64,000 nucleotides of DNA from Dendrobium chrysotoxum (GCA_019925795.1 CM034298.1:48944365-49008364), one strand, 5' to 3'. Counted from the first letter of the stretch, positions 46,067-57,317 are shown. Made by a program: numbers and translations. The notes: generated from the sequence alone by a model not told the origin.

Positions 46067-47884
46067 ATGGCTCAATTTGGTAACCGTAACACTACGGAGG
46101 GTTATTCCATAACTCGTCCACCTTTATTTGACAACATACCGTTTGATTTTTGGAAAATACGCATGTCTACATTTTTACAGTCTTTAGACTATCGCATGTG
46201 GATGTTAGTCCAAGAAGGTTATTCTGCACCGTTTCGTATGTTGAATGGAGTTAAAACTGAACTGTCATTTAATGAATGGAGCATTGAGGATAGAGAATTT
46301 GCACAACTAAATGCTAAATGTCTAAACTGTTTCTTTTGCGCATTAAAATCAGAAGACTATATGCGAGTATCAACTTGTACCACTTGTAAACAAATTTGGG
46401 ACAAACTGTGTATCACGTATGAAGGAACTAGTGAGGTCAAACAGTCTAGGTTGAACATACTGTTACATGATTACGAACTATTCCGCATGAAACCTAGTGA
46501 AACTATATCTGACATGTACACTCGATTCACCCAGATTGTAACATCACTGCATACTTTAGGAAGAGAGTTGTCTAACTCAGAAAAAGTAAACAAAATACTG
46601 CGATGTTTGCCTAGCTCATACGATGCTAAAATCACTGCAATAACTGAGTCAAAAGACCTAAATGTTTATTCTATTGATAATTTGCTTGGGTCACTCATTG
46701 CCTACGAGCAAGGAGTGAGTCAATGACAAAGTGATGCAGGTGAAAAGAAAAAGGAGCGAGCAGTGGCTTTAAAAGCAAACAATTCTGAAAGTGACAGCTC
46801 AGCAGCGGAGGAAGATGACGACATAGCGTTGATGACTCGTCAGTTCAAAAATTTTCTGAAAAGAAAGCAGCGCCATCATCAAAGCAATTGGAACAAAGGT
46901 AAGAACTCAAAGTAAACTAAGGTTGCATCTGAAACAATTTGCTTTGAGTGCAGGAAACCCGGTCATCTCCGAGCTGATTGCCCCAACATCAAAACTCATC
47001 AAACCAAGGAGAAGGGTGAGGAAAGATCTAAGTTCAAGAAGGGCAAGTTTAAGACTCAGAAAGCTTTTTGGGCCGACTCTGCCTCAGAATCATCGGAAGA
47101 AGAAGCAGAAGAGGAGGTAACGAATCTGTGTCTTATGACTAATGATAATCTTGATCAATCAGATCAAGATGAGGTATGTCAACTGTCTTACGATGAACGG
47201 CTTGTTATTTCTGAAAAAATCCATGACTCGTATAGAAAATTGAAGAAAAAGCATGTTAGTCTTAATACTGAGCTTAGTACGTTACAAAAGGAGCATGCTA
47301 GTGTAGTAAAGAATTTTTCTGACTTAGATAAAGATCATATGTCGTTGCTTGATGAATACGATGCATTAAACAAGAAGCATATTGAGTTAAACACTGCACA
47401 CGAAACCTTGAAATCATCACATGTTGAATTAGATAATGCATTTAAGGAACTAGAAGAACTATCAGGGGAACTTAGTAGTAGCGAGCATGCATTGAGATTC
47501 AAATATGCTAGTCTTAACCAAGAGAACAAATTCTTAAATGAAAAACTTCATGCATATGAGAATAACAAAAAACCTCTCACGTGTGCTGAATTCTTTCAGC
47601 CTCCACCATGTGAATCATCTCATTCAAAACCAGCACGGCATGCATCATCCAAACCCAGAAATAGGCACTACCACCCTCATAGATTAGTGAACCAATTTCC
47701 AGGTGTTAGATGTTATTCCTGTGGCATGCTAGGTCACATAGCTCGCATGTGCTCAATTCACTATAGGACACATCTAGTGTGGAGACCAAAATCGCAATCA
47801 TCACAGCATAACATGCATACATTTCATTCATATAAGCATGATGTAGAACCCAAACTCACTTGGGTTCCCAAAGCTAATCCATGA
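46067..47884 (+). pseudogene. Sirevirus gag, interrupted by stops
   Basis: One frame from ATG 46067 to 47884. Copia-type gag domain (residues about 15-215: PPLFDNIPFDFWKIRMSTFL, QIWDKLCITYEGTSEVKQSR, LRCLPSSYDAKITAI). Then a TGA at 46724, Lys-rich linker, TAA at 46913, zinc knuckle CFECRKPGHLRADC (46940-46981), acidic linker, a long coiled coil (about 47200-47570, heptad-rich with repeated KKHVSL/KEHASV words), second zinc knuckle CYSCGMLGHIARMC (47711-47752) and a basic tail ending TGA 47882. The frame is shared with pol, so the element once encoded one Gag-Pol polyprotein. The stops are single-base changes. Confidence 0.92.
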
Positions 47885-47896
47885 TTGACATTGTAG

Positions 47897-50800
47897 GGAT
47901 GCTCTCACAAAAGACCTAGTGAGAGCATGTGGTACCTGGACAGTGGCTGCTCAAGACACATGACTGGAGACATGAAGCAGTTCGTGACACTGGAGGCCAG
48001 GTCAGGAGGCAAGGTAACTTTGGGAGACAACACCACCAGAAAAGTGGTGGGCTCAGGTAACATTGGAAATACTAAAAATTTAATTATTGAGAATGTACTT
48101 TTAGTGGATGGTTTAAAGCACAATCTTTTAAGTATAAGTCAACTATGTGACAAGGGTTTTGATATAAAATTTTTGTCTAACAAATGCATGATTAGTTTAA
48201 ATGATTCACTTGTGTTAGAAGGAAAACGTATAAACAATGTTTACATGTTAGACTTGAACTGCATTGAAACCTCAAATTCCTTGTGTCTGAAAACAATAGC
48301 AGATGACTCTTGGCTATGGCATAGGAGACTATGCCATGTTAGTATGAAAACACTTAGGAACATCACTCAAAAAGACTTAGTTAGAGGCATACCAAAGTTA
48401 GACTTTACTAAGGACCATCTTTGTGATGCTTGCCAATTAGGAAAACAAGTTAAATCTTCATTTCATGCAATCAAGGATATCAGCACCACTAGACCACTAG
48501 AAACTCTCCACATGGACCTGTTCGGACCTGTTAGTACAGCCAGCCTAGGAGGAAAGTTGTATTGGTTTGTAATAGTAGATGACTACTCTAGGTTTACTTG
48601 GGTGAAATTCCTAGCTCATAAGAGTGAGTCATTTGAAGAATTTAGAGTTTTCTCCACTTGGATTCAAAGGAAATTAGGATATGTAATTTCAACAATTCAT
48701 AGTGATCACGGTGGGGAATTTGAGAATGATAAGTTTGAATCGTTTTGTAAAGAGGTTGGAATAGAACATAATTTCTCTGCCCCTAGAACTCCTCAGCAAA
48801 ATGGAATAGCAGAAAGAAAGAATAGAACGTTAGTTGAAGCTGCTAGGGCTATGTTAGCTGAATACACTCTCCCTAGATACTTTTGGGCAGAAGTAGTAAA
48901 TACCGCATGCTATGTATTAAATAGGGTAAATGTTAGATCCAAACTTAATAAGACACCCTATGAGTTACTTAAGGGTAGGACACCCAATCTTTCCCACTTA
49001 CACGTTTTCGGGTGCAAATGCTTCATCCTAATCAATGGCAAGTCACCCTTAGGAAAGTTCGATCCTAAATCTGATGAAGAGGTTTTCCTAGGCTACTCAT
49101 ATGTAGGTAAAACTTATAGAATATTCAATAAGAGAACCCTAGTAGTAGAAGAGTCCACTCATGTAGTATTTGATGAATCCAATAAGACATCTGAACCTAA
49201 TCATGAAGAAGAAGAAGTTGAGGTTATATGGGGAGTAGAAACCATTACCATAGAGACTAGAGCGGAACCTCAGGAACATCTGCCTAAAGATTGGAAATTT
49301 TCTTCTAGTCATCCTAGAGAGCTGATCTTAGGAGACCCATCAGAAGGGGTAAAAACTAGGCATGGACTTAGGAAAGAGGTTAGCCATTCTGCATTCATAT
49401 ATATGATTGAACCCACGAGTATAGATCAAGCCTTAGGAGATGAATTTTGGATCCTAGCAATGCAAGAAGAGTTGAACCAATTCGTTAGAAATGATGTATG
49501 GGAGTTAGTCAAAAGGCCTAAAGAGCAAAGTGTGGTTGGAACTAAGTGGGTCTTTAAAAATAAGATGAATGACTCAGGAATAGTAGTAAGAAATAAGGCT
49601 AGGCTAGTAGCGAAGGGGTATAACCAAATTGAAGGAATAGATTTTGAAGAAACCTTTGCTCCAGTAGCTAGACTAGAAGCCATCAGGGTAATGTTAGCTT
49701 TTGCTTGTTTTAGGGATTTTAAGCTGTATCAAATGGATGTAAAGAGTGCCTTCCTGAATGGAGTAATCAAGGAAGATGTGTATGTGGAGCAACCTCCGGG
49801 GTTTGAAAACTCACAATTTCCAAACCACGTGTTCAAACTGAAAAAGGCACTGTACGGGTTAAAACAAGCACCTAGAGCCTGGTATGAAAGACTTAGTACG
49901 TTCCTACTAGATAGAGGTTTTGTAAAGGGTAGTGTGGACACCACCTTATTTTTGAAGAAGGTAGGAGTTGAAGTACTCATTGTTCAGATTTATGTAGATG
50001 ACATATTGTTCGGATCGATGGAGAAAAACCTATGTAATGAATTTTCAAAAATAATGAGCGATGAGTTTGAAATGAGCATGATGGGTGAACTTAGTTACTT
50101 CCTTGGATTTAGTGTAAAACAAACGGAAGGTGGAACGTTTCTTAGCCAGTCTAAGTACGTCAATGATATTTTGAAAAAAAATATGAAATGGACAATGCTA
50201 AGGCTATGAATACACTCATGAGCTCTAATATTCAATTGGATAAAGATCCCAGTGGGAAGTCTGTAGATCAAAAGAGGTATAGGGGAATAATTGGATCGCT
50301 TCTCTATCTGACTGCCAGTAGACCAGACATAATGTTTAGTGTGTGTCTCTGTGCCCGTTTTCAAGCTGACCCGAAAGAATCTCACATGACTGCTGTCAAA
50401 AGAATTCTCAGATATCTTCTAGGCACCCCGAACTTAGGAATTTGGTATCCTAGACACAACACTTCTTTTGAAATCTTAGGATACTCCGACTCAGACTTTG
50501 CAGGTTGTAAGGTAGATAGAAAAAGCACTTCTGGCACTTGTCAATTCATTGGACAATCATTAGTTTCATGGTCCAGTAGGAAACAAAATTCAGTAGCCCT
50601 ATCCACCGCCGAAGCGGAATATATAGCGATAGGTAGCTGTGTTGCACAAGTGTTGTGGTTAAAACAACAGCTTGTAGATCTAGGACTACCTGTAGGAACG
50701 ATTCCGATCATGTGTGACAACACTAGCGCAATTTGCATATCCAAAAATCCAATTCAACACTCACGAACCAAACATATAGACATTAGACATCATTTCATTA

Positions 50801-50943
50801 GAGATCATGTAGCCAAAGGAGATATTGAACTGCATCACGTTGCTACTGAAGATCAATTGGCGGACATTTTCACAAAACTATTAGGCTATGACATATTTAG
50901 CACTCTACGAACCAAATTAGGTGTCATAGACATTCACGCCTAA
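47897..50943 (+). pseudogene. Sirevirus pol: protease, integrase, RT, RNase H (one frameshift)
   Basis: After TAG 47894 the gag frame continues. From ATG 47927: protease WYLDSGCSRHMTG; integrase zinc region WHRRLCH with CDAC (residues 131-169); core D197 (MDLFG), D260 (HSDHGGEF), E296 (AERKNR), a complete D-D-35-E triad; RT (TKWVFKNK, ARLVAKGYNQ, MDVKSAFLNG, YVDD at 49991-50002 intact). A run of eight A (about 50174-50181) shifts the frame before DNAKAMNTLM. RNase H then reads in the other frame 50188-50943 with SDSDFAG, STAEAEYIA, MCDNTSAI and KHIDIRHHFI. All active-site residues survive; only the frameshift and upstream stops block the polyprotein. Confidence 0.94.
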
Positions 50944-51083
50944 TGTGACAAAAAAAAAATAATTTTGTGGTTGATTTGTTTTTTGTTAAAATTAAAAAAA
51001 AAAAAAAAAAAAAAAACCAAACAAAAAATTGGATTCCTGATCCTCTTCCCATGTTGCTCACAAACCTTGATCTTCTCTGACAA
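50944..51083. other. Spacer with long A run after pol
   Basis: Contains two A tracts (50950-50958; about 50994-51015). No coding content. It separates the RNase H stop from the internal palindrome array. Confidence 0.7.
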
Positions 51084-51538
51084 TCGTACTGTACGATACA
51101 CTATCGTACTGTACGATCAGGTTCAAATCACTCCAATCTCAGCCGTCCATTCCCATTCACGGTCCAGATCTTTCATGTCTTATACCCATCGTACTGTACG
51201 ATTCACCACTCGTACTGTACGATAGTAATTATTGGTCATCGTACTGTACGAACATACCAATCGTACGGTACGATCCACGTGTCAAACGGATTAGGACGAA
51301 TTTAAATTGGACGGTATGAAAATTATTACCCATCGTACTGTACGAACACCTGTTCGTACTGTACGAACACTTTTGGTCAAAAGTCATTCAGACAACTCGT
51401 TGGGACGAACACCTTACACTCACGTTCGTACAGTACGATACTGATCGTACTGTACGATTTGACTCACTTTTCTGAAAAGTCATCCAGACGACATTATTAC
51501 ACATATCGTACTGTACGATGATCAATCGTACTGTACGA
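51084..51538. promoter_or_regulatory. Internal paired palindrome array upstream of the extra ORF
   Basis: Ten exact TCGTACTGTACGA (starts 51084, 51104, 51189, 51210, 51239, 51333, 51354, 51445, 51506, 51526), one TCGTACAGTACGA (51426, the same palindrome with the other central base) and one TCGTACGGTACGA (51261). They form six pairs with start-to-start spacing 20, 21, 22, 21, 19 and 20 bp. The intervening DNA is unrelated to the LTR, so the array is not a piece of LTR. Confidence 0.88.
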
Positions 51539-51552
51539 TATCCCCCAAATTC

Positions 51553-51559
51553 TATAAAA
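51553..51559 (+). promoter_or_regulatory. Internal TATA box upstream of the extra ORF
   Basis: TTCTATAAAACAGG lies 15 bp after the last palindrome and about 78 bp before ATG 51637. A CT-rich leader (51570-51630) follows. The order palindrome array, TATA, leader, ATG mirrors LTR U3 and suggests an internal promoter. Confidence 0.6.
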
Positions 51560-51636
51560 CAGGAGGAATTCTTTACAATTTCTCCTCACCTTCAATCCCT
51601 CTGAGTTTCCTCACTCATACAATCCTTTCTTCCAAA

Positions 51637-52755
51637 ATGTCTGGGTCCAGTAAGCGCGGTCGTATGATTGTCGGGAGCTCTTCCTCCTCTCGGCGCTTCG
51701 ACGATCGTTTTCTCTCCGCTGCGGACGAGAAAGCGTATATCAAAATCAAGGAGGCAAAGTTCACTCCCTCCCGCATGCTCAATCAGGCCGCCCTAAATTT
51801 TGAGGTGATGAATCTGTTCGCCTCCACTAGCCTTCAATTCCTTCTGACTCTTGCTTTTCCGTTTCACTCTGAACTCTTGTTTGAGTTTTTTGCAAATATC
51901 CGAGTCGACCTTGAAAACACTACCTTCACATCCTATGTCTGTAAACAGAATGTCGTTATCACCGTCAACGACATTGCTGAGCACATCGGGCTATCCACTG
52001 ACGGCCTTCGTCCCCAATCCATGATCTCCCACGACTATGATTGGACGTCCGTAAATATGACCCTTAGAGGTGTCCCCTCAAATCAACACCTACCACTGGT
52101 CCAAACCTTAAATCAAAATGCCCGCGTTATCCAGCATATCCTACGCACATCTATTATACCTAAGGCTGGAGATCGCATCCATATTACTCCCCTACTGTCT
52201 GTCATCACCTATCTCATTATGTCGGGCACAAAATTCAATGAAGCCCAAATGGTGTTTGACTACATTCATACCTTGTCTGCCTTCCGATATCCCGGTGCCC
52301 GTCGTAAATTGAACCTGGCCTTAGGGCATGTCATAAGCTACATTCTAGATGCAAAATACCAGCTTCATTATCCGCTCCCTCCTGATCACCTTCCTATCTT
52401 CTACTCGGATGCCTCCTTTCGTATCTTGTTCCATCGGGGGGCCGCTCCCGCCGATCCCGAGTTTGATGACGAGGAGGCTGCTGCTCCTGCTGACGCACCT
52501 CCGCCACCACCAATCCAACCACCTGGCCTTGCTCCTCCCGACTACCCTCACGACGACATTATTCAACGACTTGATCGTCTGGAGACTCGGTTGGATGCTC
52601 ACATTGCTCAGCAGCATCAGGAGCATGACACGGATATGAAATGGTTTAGGGAGCGCTTCCAATCGATCGATCACCAGTTCGCCTCCCTTCATCAGTACCA
52701 CCAGCTGTTTCCCGACCCTCCACCACCACCCCCGGATCAGGATCCAGATTTTTAG
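51637..52755 (+). CDS. Open extra ORF of the Sirevirus, putative plant transposon protein type (372 aa)
   Basis: Uninterrupted ORF downstream of pol in the position of the Sirevirus 'env-like' gene. Ser/Arg-rich N terminus (1-20). A globular region (about 22-260) starts DDRFLSAADEKAYIKIKEAK and includes LLFEFFANIRVD and VVITVNDIAEHIGLSTDG, which resembles the 'putative plant transposon protein' domain seen in Athila and Sirevirus extra ORFs. Then an acidic Ala/Pro linker (about 275-300, PPPPPIQPPG), a coiled coil (about 305-360, IIQRLDRLETRLDAHIAQQH) and a Pro-rich end. No clear signal peptide or membrane segment is seen, so an envelope role is doubtful. GC content is higher than in gag-pol. 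Function unknown. Confidence 0.85.
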   Translation: MSGSSKRGRMIVGSSSSSRRFDDRFLSAADEKAYIKIKEAKFTPSRMLNQAALNFEVMNLFASTSLQFLLTLAFPFHSELLFEFFANIRVDLENTTFTSYVCKQNVVITVNDIAEHIGLSTDGLRPQSMISHDYDWTSVNMTLRGVPSNQHLPLVQTLNQNARVIQHILRTSIIPKAGDRIHITPLLSVITYLIMSGTKFNEAQMVFDYIHTLSAFRYPGARRKLNLALGHVISYILDAKYQLHYPLPPDHLPIFYSDASFRILFHRGAAPADPEFDDEEAAAPADAPPPPPIQPPGLAPPDYPHDDIIQRLDRLETRLDAHIAQQHQEHDTDMKWFRERFQSIDHQFASLHQYHQLFPDPPPPPPDQDPDF

Positions 52756-53071
52756 GTTGTTGTAGTTGTTTCTATTTTCTATTTGTTATCAGTGTACTTG
52801 TTTTTTCTTTTTTCTTCCCTTTTTGGTGTTGTCAAAAGGGGGAGACTTTTCTGTGTGTTCTGTATAATGTTTTTACTTACTATTAAATGTTATTGGTTGT
52901 TTATGTTATCACTACTTTTGTTTTTTTATATATTGTTGTTTTATTTATGTTATAATAAAAAAAAAAAATTTGTTTCTTCTCCTCCTATTTAAAAATTAAT
53001 AAGCTACTCTTTTGAGGGGGAGTTAAAGAAGTCAGAACATCTGTCCGTCAGAAAATATTATTTGACACCAT
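52756..53071 (+). other. 3' non-coding region with extra polypurine tracts
   Basis: T-rich region with AAAAGGGGGAGA (52834-52845) and a weaker GAGGGGGAGTTAAAG (about 53014-53028) ahead of the main polypurine tract. Multiple tracts of this kind are characteristic of Sireviruses. Confidence 0.7.
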
Positions 53072-53085
53072 AAAAAAGGGGGAGA
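53072..53085 (+). other. Main polypurine tract of the Sirevirus
   Basis: AAAAAAGGGGGAGA lies directly before the 3' LTR (one T between), the plus-strand priming site. Confidence 0.9.
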
Positions 53086-53086
53086 T

Positions 53087-55054
53087 TGTTGAAATCCAGG
53101 ATCCCGAGCACTTAATTTTGATGGTGACAACTAATACTTACTGAGTACATATAGACTTCCGTTAGATTACAAATGTTTAATCTTTGTATATGAGGACTAA
53201 CATTTCAGGTCAGATGCACACTGCTAAAGATTGCTGGAGACTCAAATTGGGTAGAATAGGATGTTGAAGAGTCTGTACTTTTATTTCTTTATTTTTTTTC
53301 TTTTTGAGTCTGCCACAGAAGCATGCATGTGAAAGGAGCAACAATGCACACACACAGGGGAGATTTTTCTTTTAAAATGATTAAAATTTTTTAAACTCAT
53401 CGTACTGTACGCTCTTGGATCGTACTGTACGATTAATTAAAATACTCAGGCTAACGGCTAATTTTCTAATGATTAAGTTTACAAACTTATCGTACTGTAC
53501 GATCCATATCGTACTGTACGATAATATGTAATTGTGAAACCCTAGCCGCCAGAATAAGTTTGGTAAGTTTTTAAATTTGATTTTCTGAACTGATCGTACT
53601 GTACGATACTATTCATACTGTACGATTAATTAAAACTTGCCAAAATTATCTCCCTAATCAGGAAATAAATGTTGGTTTCTAATTTATATGTCGATTGTAC
53701 TGTACGATCGTATATCGTACTGTACGACTGACAGAGACGATTTCATTCGTCCCATAGATCGTACCAGACGAAACCAAGATTTTTTGTTCTGTTCGTCCTG
53801 GACGATATTCTTATCGTACAGGACGATATCAAGAAATGAACTGATCGTACTGTACGACTGGTTGAGTGCTGGACGATTGCCAGAGATGATTTTCTTCGTC
53901 CCAGCGATCGTACCAGACGATCCCAAGAAATTTTGAACTATTCGTACTGGACGATATTCCTATCGTACAGGACGATATCATGAAAAACACTATTCGTACT
54001 GTACGATTAAATGAGTGCTGGACGATTGTCAGAGACGAGTTCTTTCAACCCGAGGTTCGTCCCACAGTTCGTCCCGTACGAACAGTACGAATCAATAGTA
54101 TCGTACTGTACGATATACATATCGTACGGTACGATATGAATAAAATTTGATACCTGTTCGTCTGTACTCGTACTGGACGGAGCTGTAATTATACTGATCG
54201 TACTGTACGATTATAAATCATACTGTACGAACAGAAACACAAAAGTTGAAACTTTTATGGTTTTCTGAAGCCTGATATAAAAACAACTTATAATTTTCTT
54301 TAGAGAGTAGTTGATCAATCCTTTGCTGTGAGAGGCTTGGAGGACAAAGAAGGGGATTCATAGAGAGAAGTTTTTGGAGAGATCTAGAGCTTGAGAGAGG
54401 AAGGTGAAGGTGAGCTTGAGCGTGAGGGAGAAATAGTGTGAGGGGATCACACGGTGGCTCCAAGCTAGCTGCATGCTTTGCTCCTCTTGTGGCTTTGGAA
54501 GCTTCAAGAAAGTTCTCGAGAGAAGAATCACTTCAAGATCAACATCGCCAAGGTACTCTGCCATCTACAGGAGGGAGAAAAAGGAGAAGGTCCGCTGCCG
54601 TCACCAGGAGGGTGACATAGCGTTTGGTATTCCGCCGCACCGAGGGAGGTGAAAGTGAGTATTGTAAAGGATTCTCCGCCTTGCTGTGGGGGCAAAAGGA
54701 GAGTCAACTTTTATTAGTGCAAATCCCGGAGTAGAGGACTCCGGGGAGTGGACGTAGGTCAAGTGACCGAACCACTATAAAAATCTCTGGTGTGTTTTTT
54801 CCGGTTTACCGTACTTTACTTTTCATGCTTTAAATTTGTGCGTTTTAATTGCTTGGTGAAAAATCTTTATTTAAATATTGTAGTGTAAAATCCAAAATTG
54901 AACTATCAATTTCGTAGTTGTGAACGTTGTATTTGCTTCCGCACGTTAGTCGTTAAATTATGTTTGAAAATACAAAAAAAATTAGAACTCTTGTGTAGGG
55001 TTAATTTTTTAAAATACCAATTCACCCCCCCTCTTGGCGCATCTCGTACTTTCA
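53087..55054 (+). repeat. 3' LTR of the Sirevirus (1,968 bp)
   Basis: Co-linear with the 5' LTR throughout, with about 37 substitutions, two 1-bp losses in T/G runs near 53281 and 53358, and 1-bp differences in a T run and a C run near the end. The palindrome array is at about 53400-54235 and the TATA box at about 54275-54282. Ends CTTTCA followed by CCCTG. Confidence 0.96.
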
Positions 55055-55059
55055 CCCTG

Positions 55060-55703
55060 GTCTTGTATAGGTGGTATCCCTTATTAGATTTGAGGGCCCC
55101 TTTTATGTAGAAGCAAAATTTTCTTGCCTTCTTTCTGCTTTTTCTCCTTTCTTCTTACTATAAAGGCATTCCACTGTTTGAGATAAGTGGCATCCCCTAT
55201 CAAGCTCTAGTGCCCCTCTTTTGTGTAGAAGAAGTCACAATAAAAGTTTATTCTCTCAATAAATAACCCTTGGCAGAAGAAGATTAACTACCATTTATAT
55301 GCAAGGGCAATTTGAAATGATCCAATGGTAATAGCACTCGGGAGGAGAATAGGTGATCCTCAATAGATGGATTGAATTTTGATAATGATTGAGTAAAAGT
55401 ATGGAGGAAATCATTAGCTGGATGAAAGTTTGGTGGCGATCGGAGTCCAGATGAAAGTTCGACAGTGATAGGTGATCGGGCAGAAGTTCGATGGTGATTG
55501 ATAATCGGGTGGAAGTCTGATGGTGATCGATGGTTGGGTGGAGAGCTGAAGAAAATAGTTGAAGGGTGTGCTACTAATAGTAGTCGAGCGAGAAGCCTTA
55601 GATGATTGATTTGAAGTAAAGGATCAACGACGGACATCAGGCGAAGTGACCGATGATGGCGGTGATTAAGTTGCATTCTATTAAAGACAATATGCATCAA
55701 TAC
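55060..55703. other. Non-genic flank with a minisatellite relative
   Basis: 55060-55210 continues the short duplication into which the Sirevirus inserted. 55420-55560 has about five units of GATGGTGATC(G)ATGGTTGGGTGGAAGTC-type, related to the 29-bp minisatellite at 42315-42690. No gene. Confidence 0.55.
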
Positions 55704-55717
55704 TGTAACACCATATT

Positions 55718-55748
<31 letters not shown>

Positions 55749-55850
55749 TACAGTCAACATGGAGTGTAATAGGGAAGGAGAATTTGAAAATACATTCTTC
55801 TTACTTACACCAATTCTAAACTACCTCTATTAAAATATGGAAGTAAGAAG
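55704..55850 (-). repeat. Truncated LTR of gypsy element 2 with a C27 run
   Basis: Matches 60501-60626 except that a run of 27 C (55722-55748) replaces five C in the partner. The inner remainder of this LTR is missing. Confidence 0.75.
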
Positions 55851-55865
55851 GAAGAGCAAGTCTAT

Positions 55866-57305
55866 AAGCAACCTTTCCAATCTTTTCAATATTTCAAAAG
55901 GCCATATATACTTAGGACTAAATTTGCCTCCCTGCCCAAACCTGGTTGTACCTTTCACAAGCTTAACCAATAGGTCTTCTAGTACCTAAAAAGTTTTTTT
56001 ATATTGACCATCAATCTAAGGGTGAAAAGTTATGCTGAAGTGCAGAGTTATGTCTAAGCTTTCATGAATGCTTTTCCACAACCTAAAATTAAATCAACCA
56101 TCTCTATTTAAGACAATAACTTGTGGAATACCATATAATTTGACAATCTTTCACATACAGGCATGTCAATTTATCTACTGAATCAGTTCTTGATAGGCAA
56201 AAAGCGAGGTAATTTTGTCAATTTATCGATAATCACCCAAATACTGTCATGCCCTGTCTGGATTTTGGAAATCCCATAACAAAATCCATTACAATTTTTT
56301 CTCACTTCCACTCAAGGATAGGTAATGATTGCAGTAATCCACTTGGTCGTTGATGTTCAACTTTCATAATTTGACATGCTTCACACTTAGCTACATATTC
56401 AACAACATATTTTTTCATACATGGCCACCTAAAAATTAATTCCAAATCTTTATACATCTTGGTACTATCTGGATGAATTGTGTAGCCAGTTTATAAAATT
56501 TCCTTTCTCAAGTTTAGATTGCTGGGTACCCATAACTATAATTTATGCCTAATGATTCCATTCACATCAACAGAAAGATCTAGTCTTCTCCCTGATTGGA
56601 CTATTCCATCAATTTTTAATAGTCACTACTAATCTTTTGAGCTTCTTTGATACAATCTGTTAAAGTTGGTTTTATTGTCATCTAATGTAAGTATTCCATA
56701 TTTTAAGTTTTCTAACTTCTAATTGCAAATCATCCATTTCCTTAATTAACTAAACCTCCTGAATAATCATCCAATTCATCATTCTTATAGATTTTTTACT
56801 CAAAGCATTAGCCACAATATTAGCTTTTCTAGGACAATATTGAATATTCGCATCATAATCCTTGATGAGTTCCAACCATCTTCTCTTTCTCAATTGAGTT
56901 CTTTCTCTAAAAATATGTATTTTAAATATTGATGATCAATAAATATTTCACATCTTACCCCATACAGGTAATGTCTCCAAATCTCTAAAGCAAATACCAT
57001 TGTAGCCAGCTCTAGATCATGAATAGGATAGTTTCTTTCATGTGGCTTCAATTATCTCGAGGCATATGCAATCACCTTTCTATTCTGCATTAGAATATAT
57101 CCCAAACCCTTCAAAGAAGCATCACTATAAATCTAAAATCCTTCTATTCCTGAGGGGAGTGTCAATACGTGTGGTATAGTCAGACGCATCTTCAATGCCT
57201 AAAAAATACTTCTCACATTCTACAGTCCATTCAAATTTAACATCTTTCCTCTTCATCTTGGAAAATGGCATAGCAATTTATGAGAATCCTTTAACAAACC
57301 TCCTC
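55866..57305 (-). pseudogene. Gypsy element 2 pol: RT end, RNase H, integrase
   Basis: Minus strand: RRFVKGFSQIAMPFSKM (about 57290), RNase H remnants (EWTVECEKYF; RKANIVANALS near 56820), integrase zinc region (YTIHPDSTKMYKDL ... CEACQIMKVEHQRPSG, about 56480-56330), MDFVMGFPKS (first Asp, about 56270), IVKLYGIPQVIVLNRDG (second Asp region, Ser lost, about 56140) and HP-IDGQ (about 56010). The catalytic Glu and about 150 following residues are deleted; next comes GTTRFGQGGKFSPKYIWPFE (55950-55890). Many stops. Confidence 0.85.
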
Positions 57306-57317
57306 TAGTATCACTAA

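Larger units (their letters stand above)
44038..55054 (+). mobile_element. Young Sirevirus-like Ty1/copia retrotransposon (11,017 bp)
   Basis: Complete element: 1.97-kb LTRs (TGTTGAAATCC ... GTACTTTCA), perfect 5-bp duplication CCCTG (44033-44037 and 55055-55059), Met-tRNA primer site, gag, protease-integrase-RT-RNase H in copia order, an extra ORF after pol, and several polypurine tracts. Large LTRs, a coiled-coil Gag, an ORF after pol, multiple polypurine tracts and palindromic LTR repeats are known hallmarks of the Sirevirus (SIRE/Maximus) lineage. LTRs differ by about 37 substitutions and 4 small indels (roughly 1.9%), so insertion is recent. Confidence 0.95.

Noticed and set aside
55284..55760. 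158-codon minus-strand ORF starting with poly-Gly
   Set aside because: Reads the C27 homopolymer and the minisatellite; no family resemblance.
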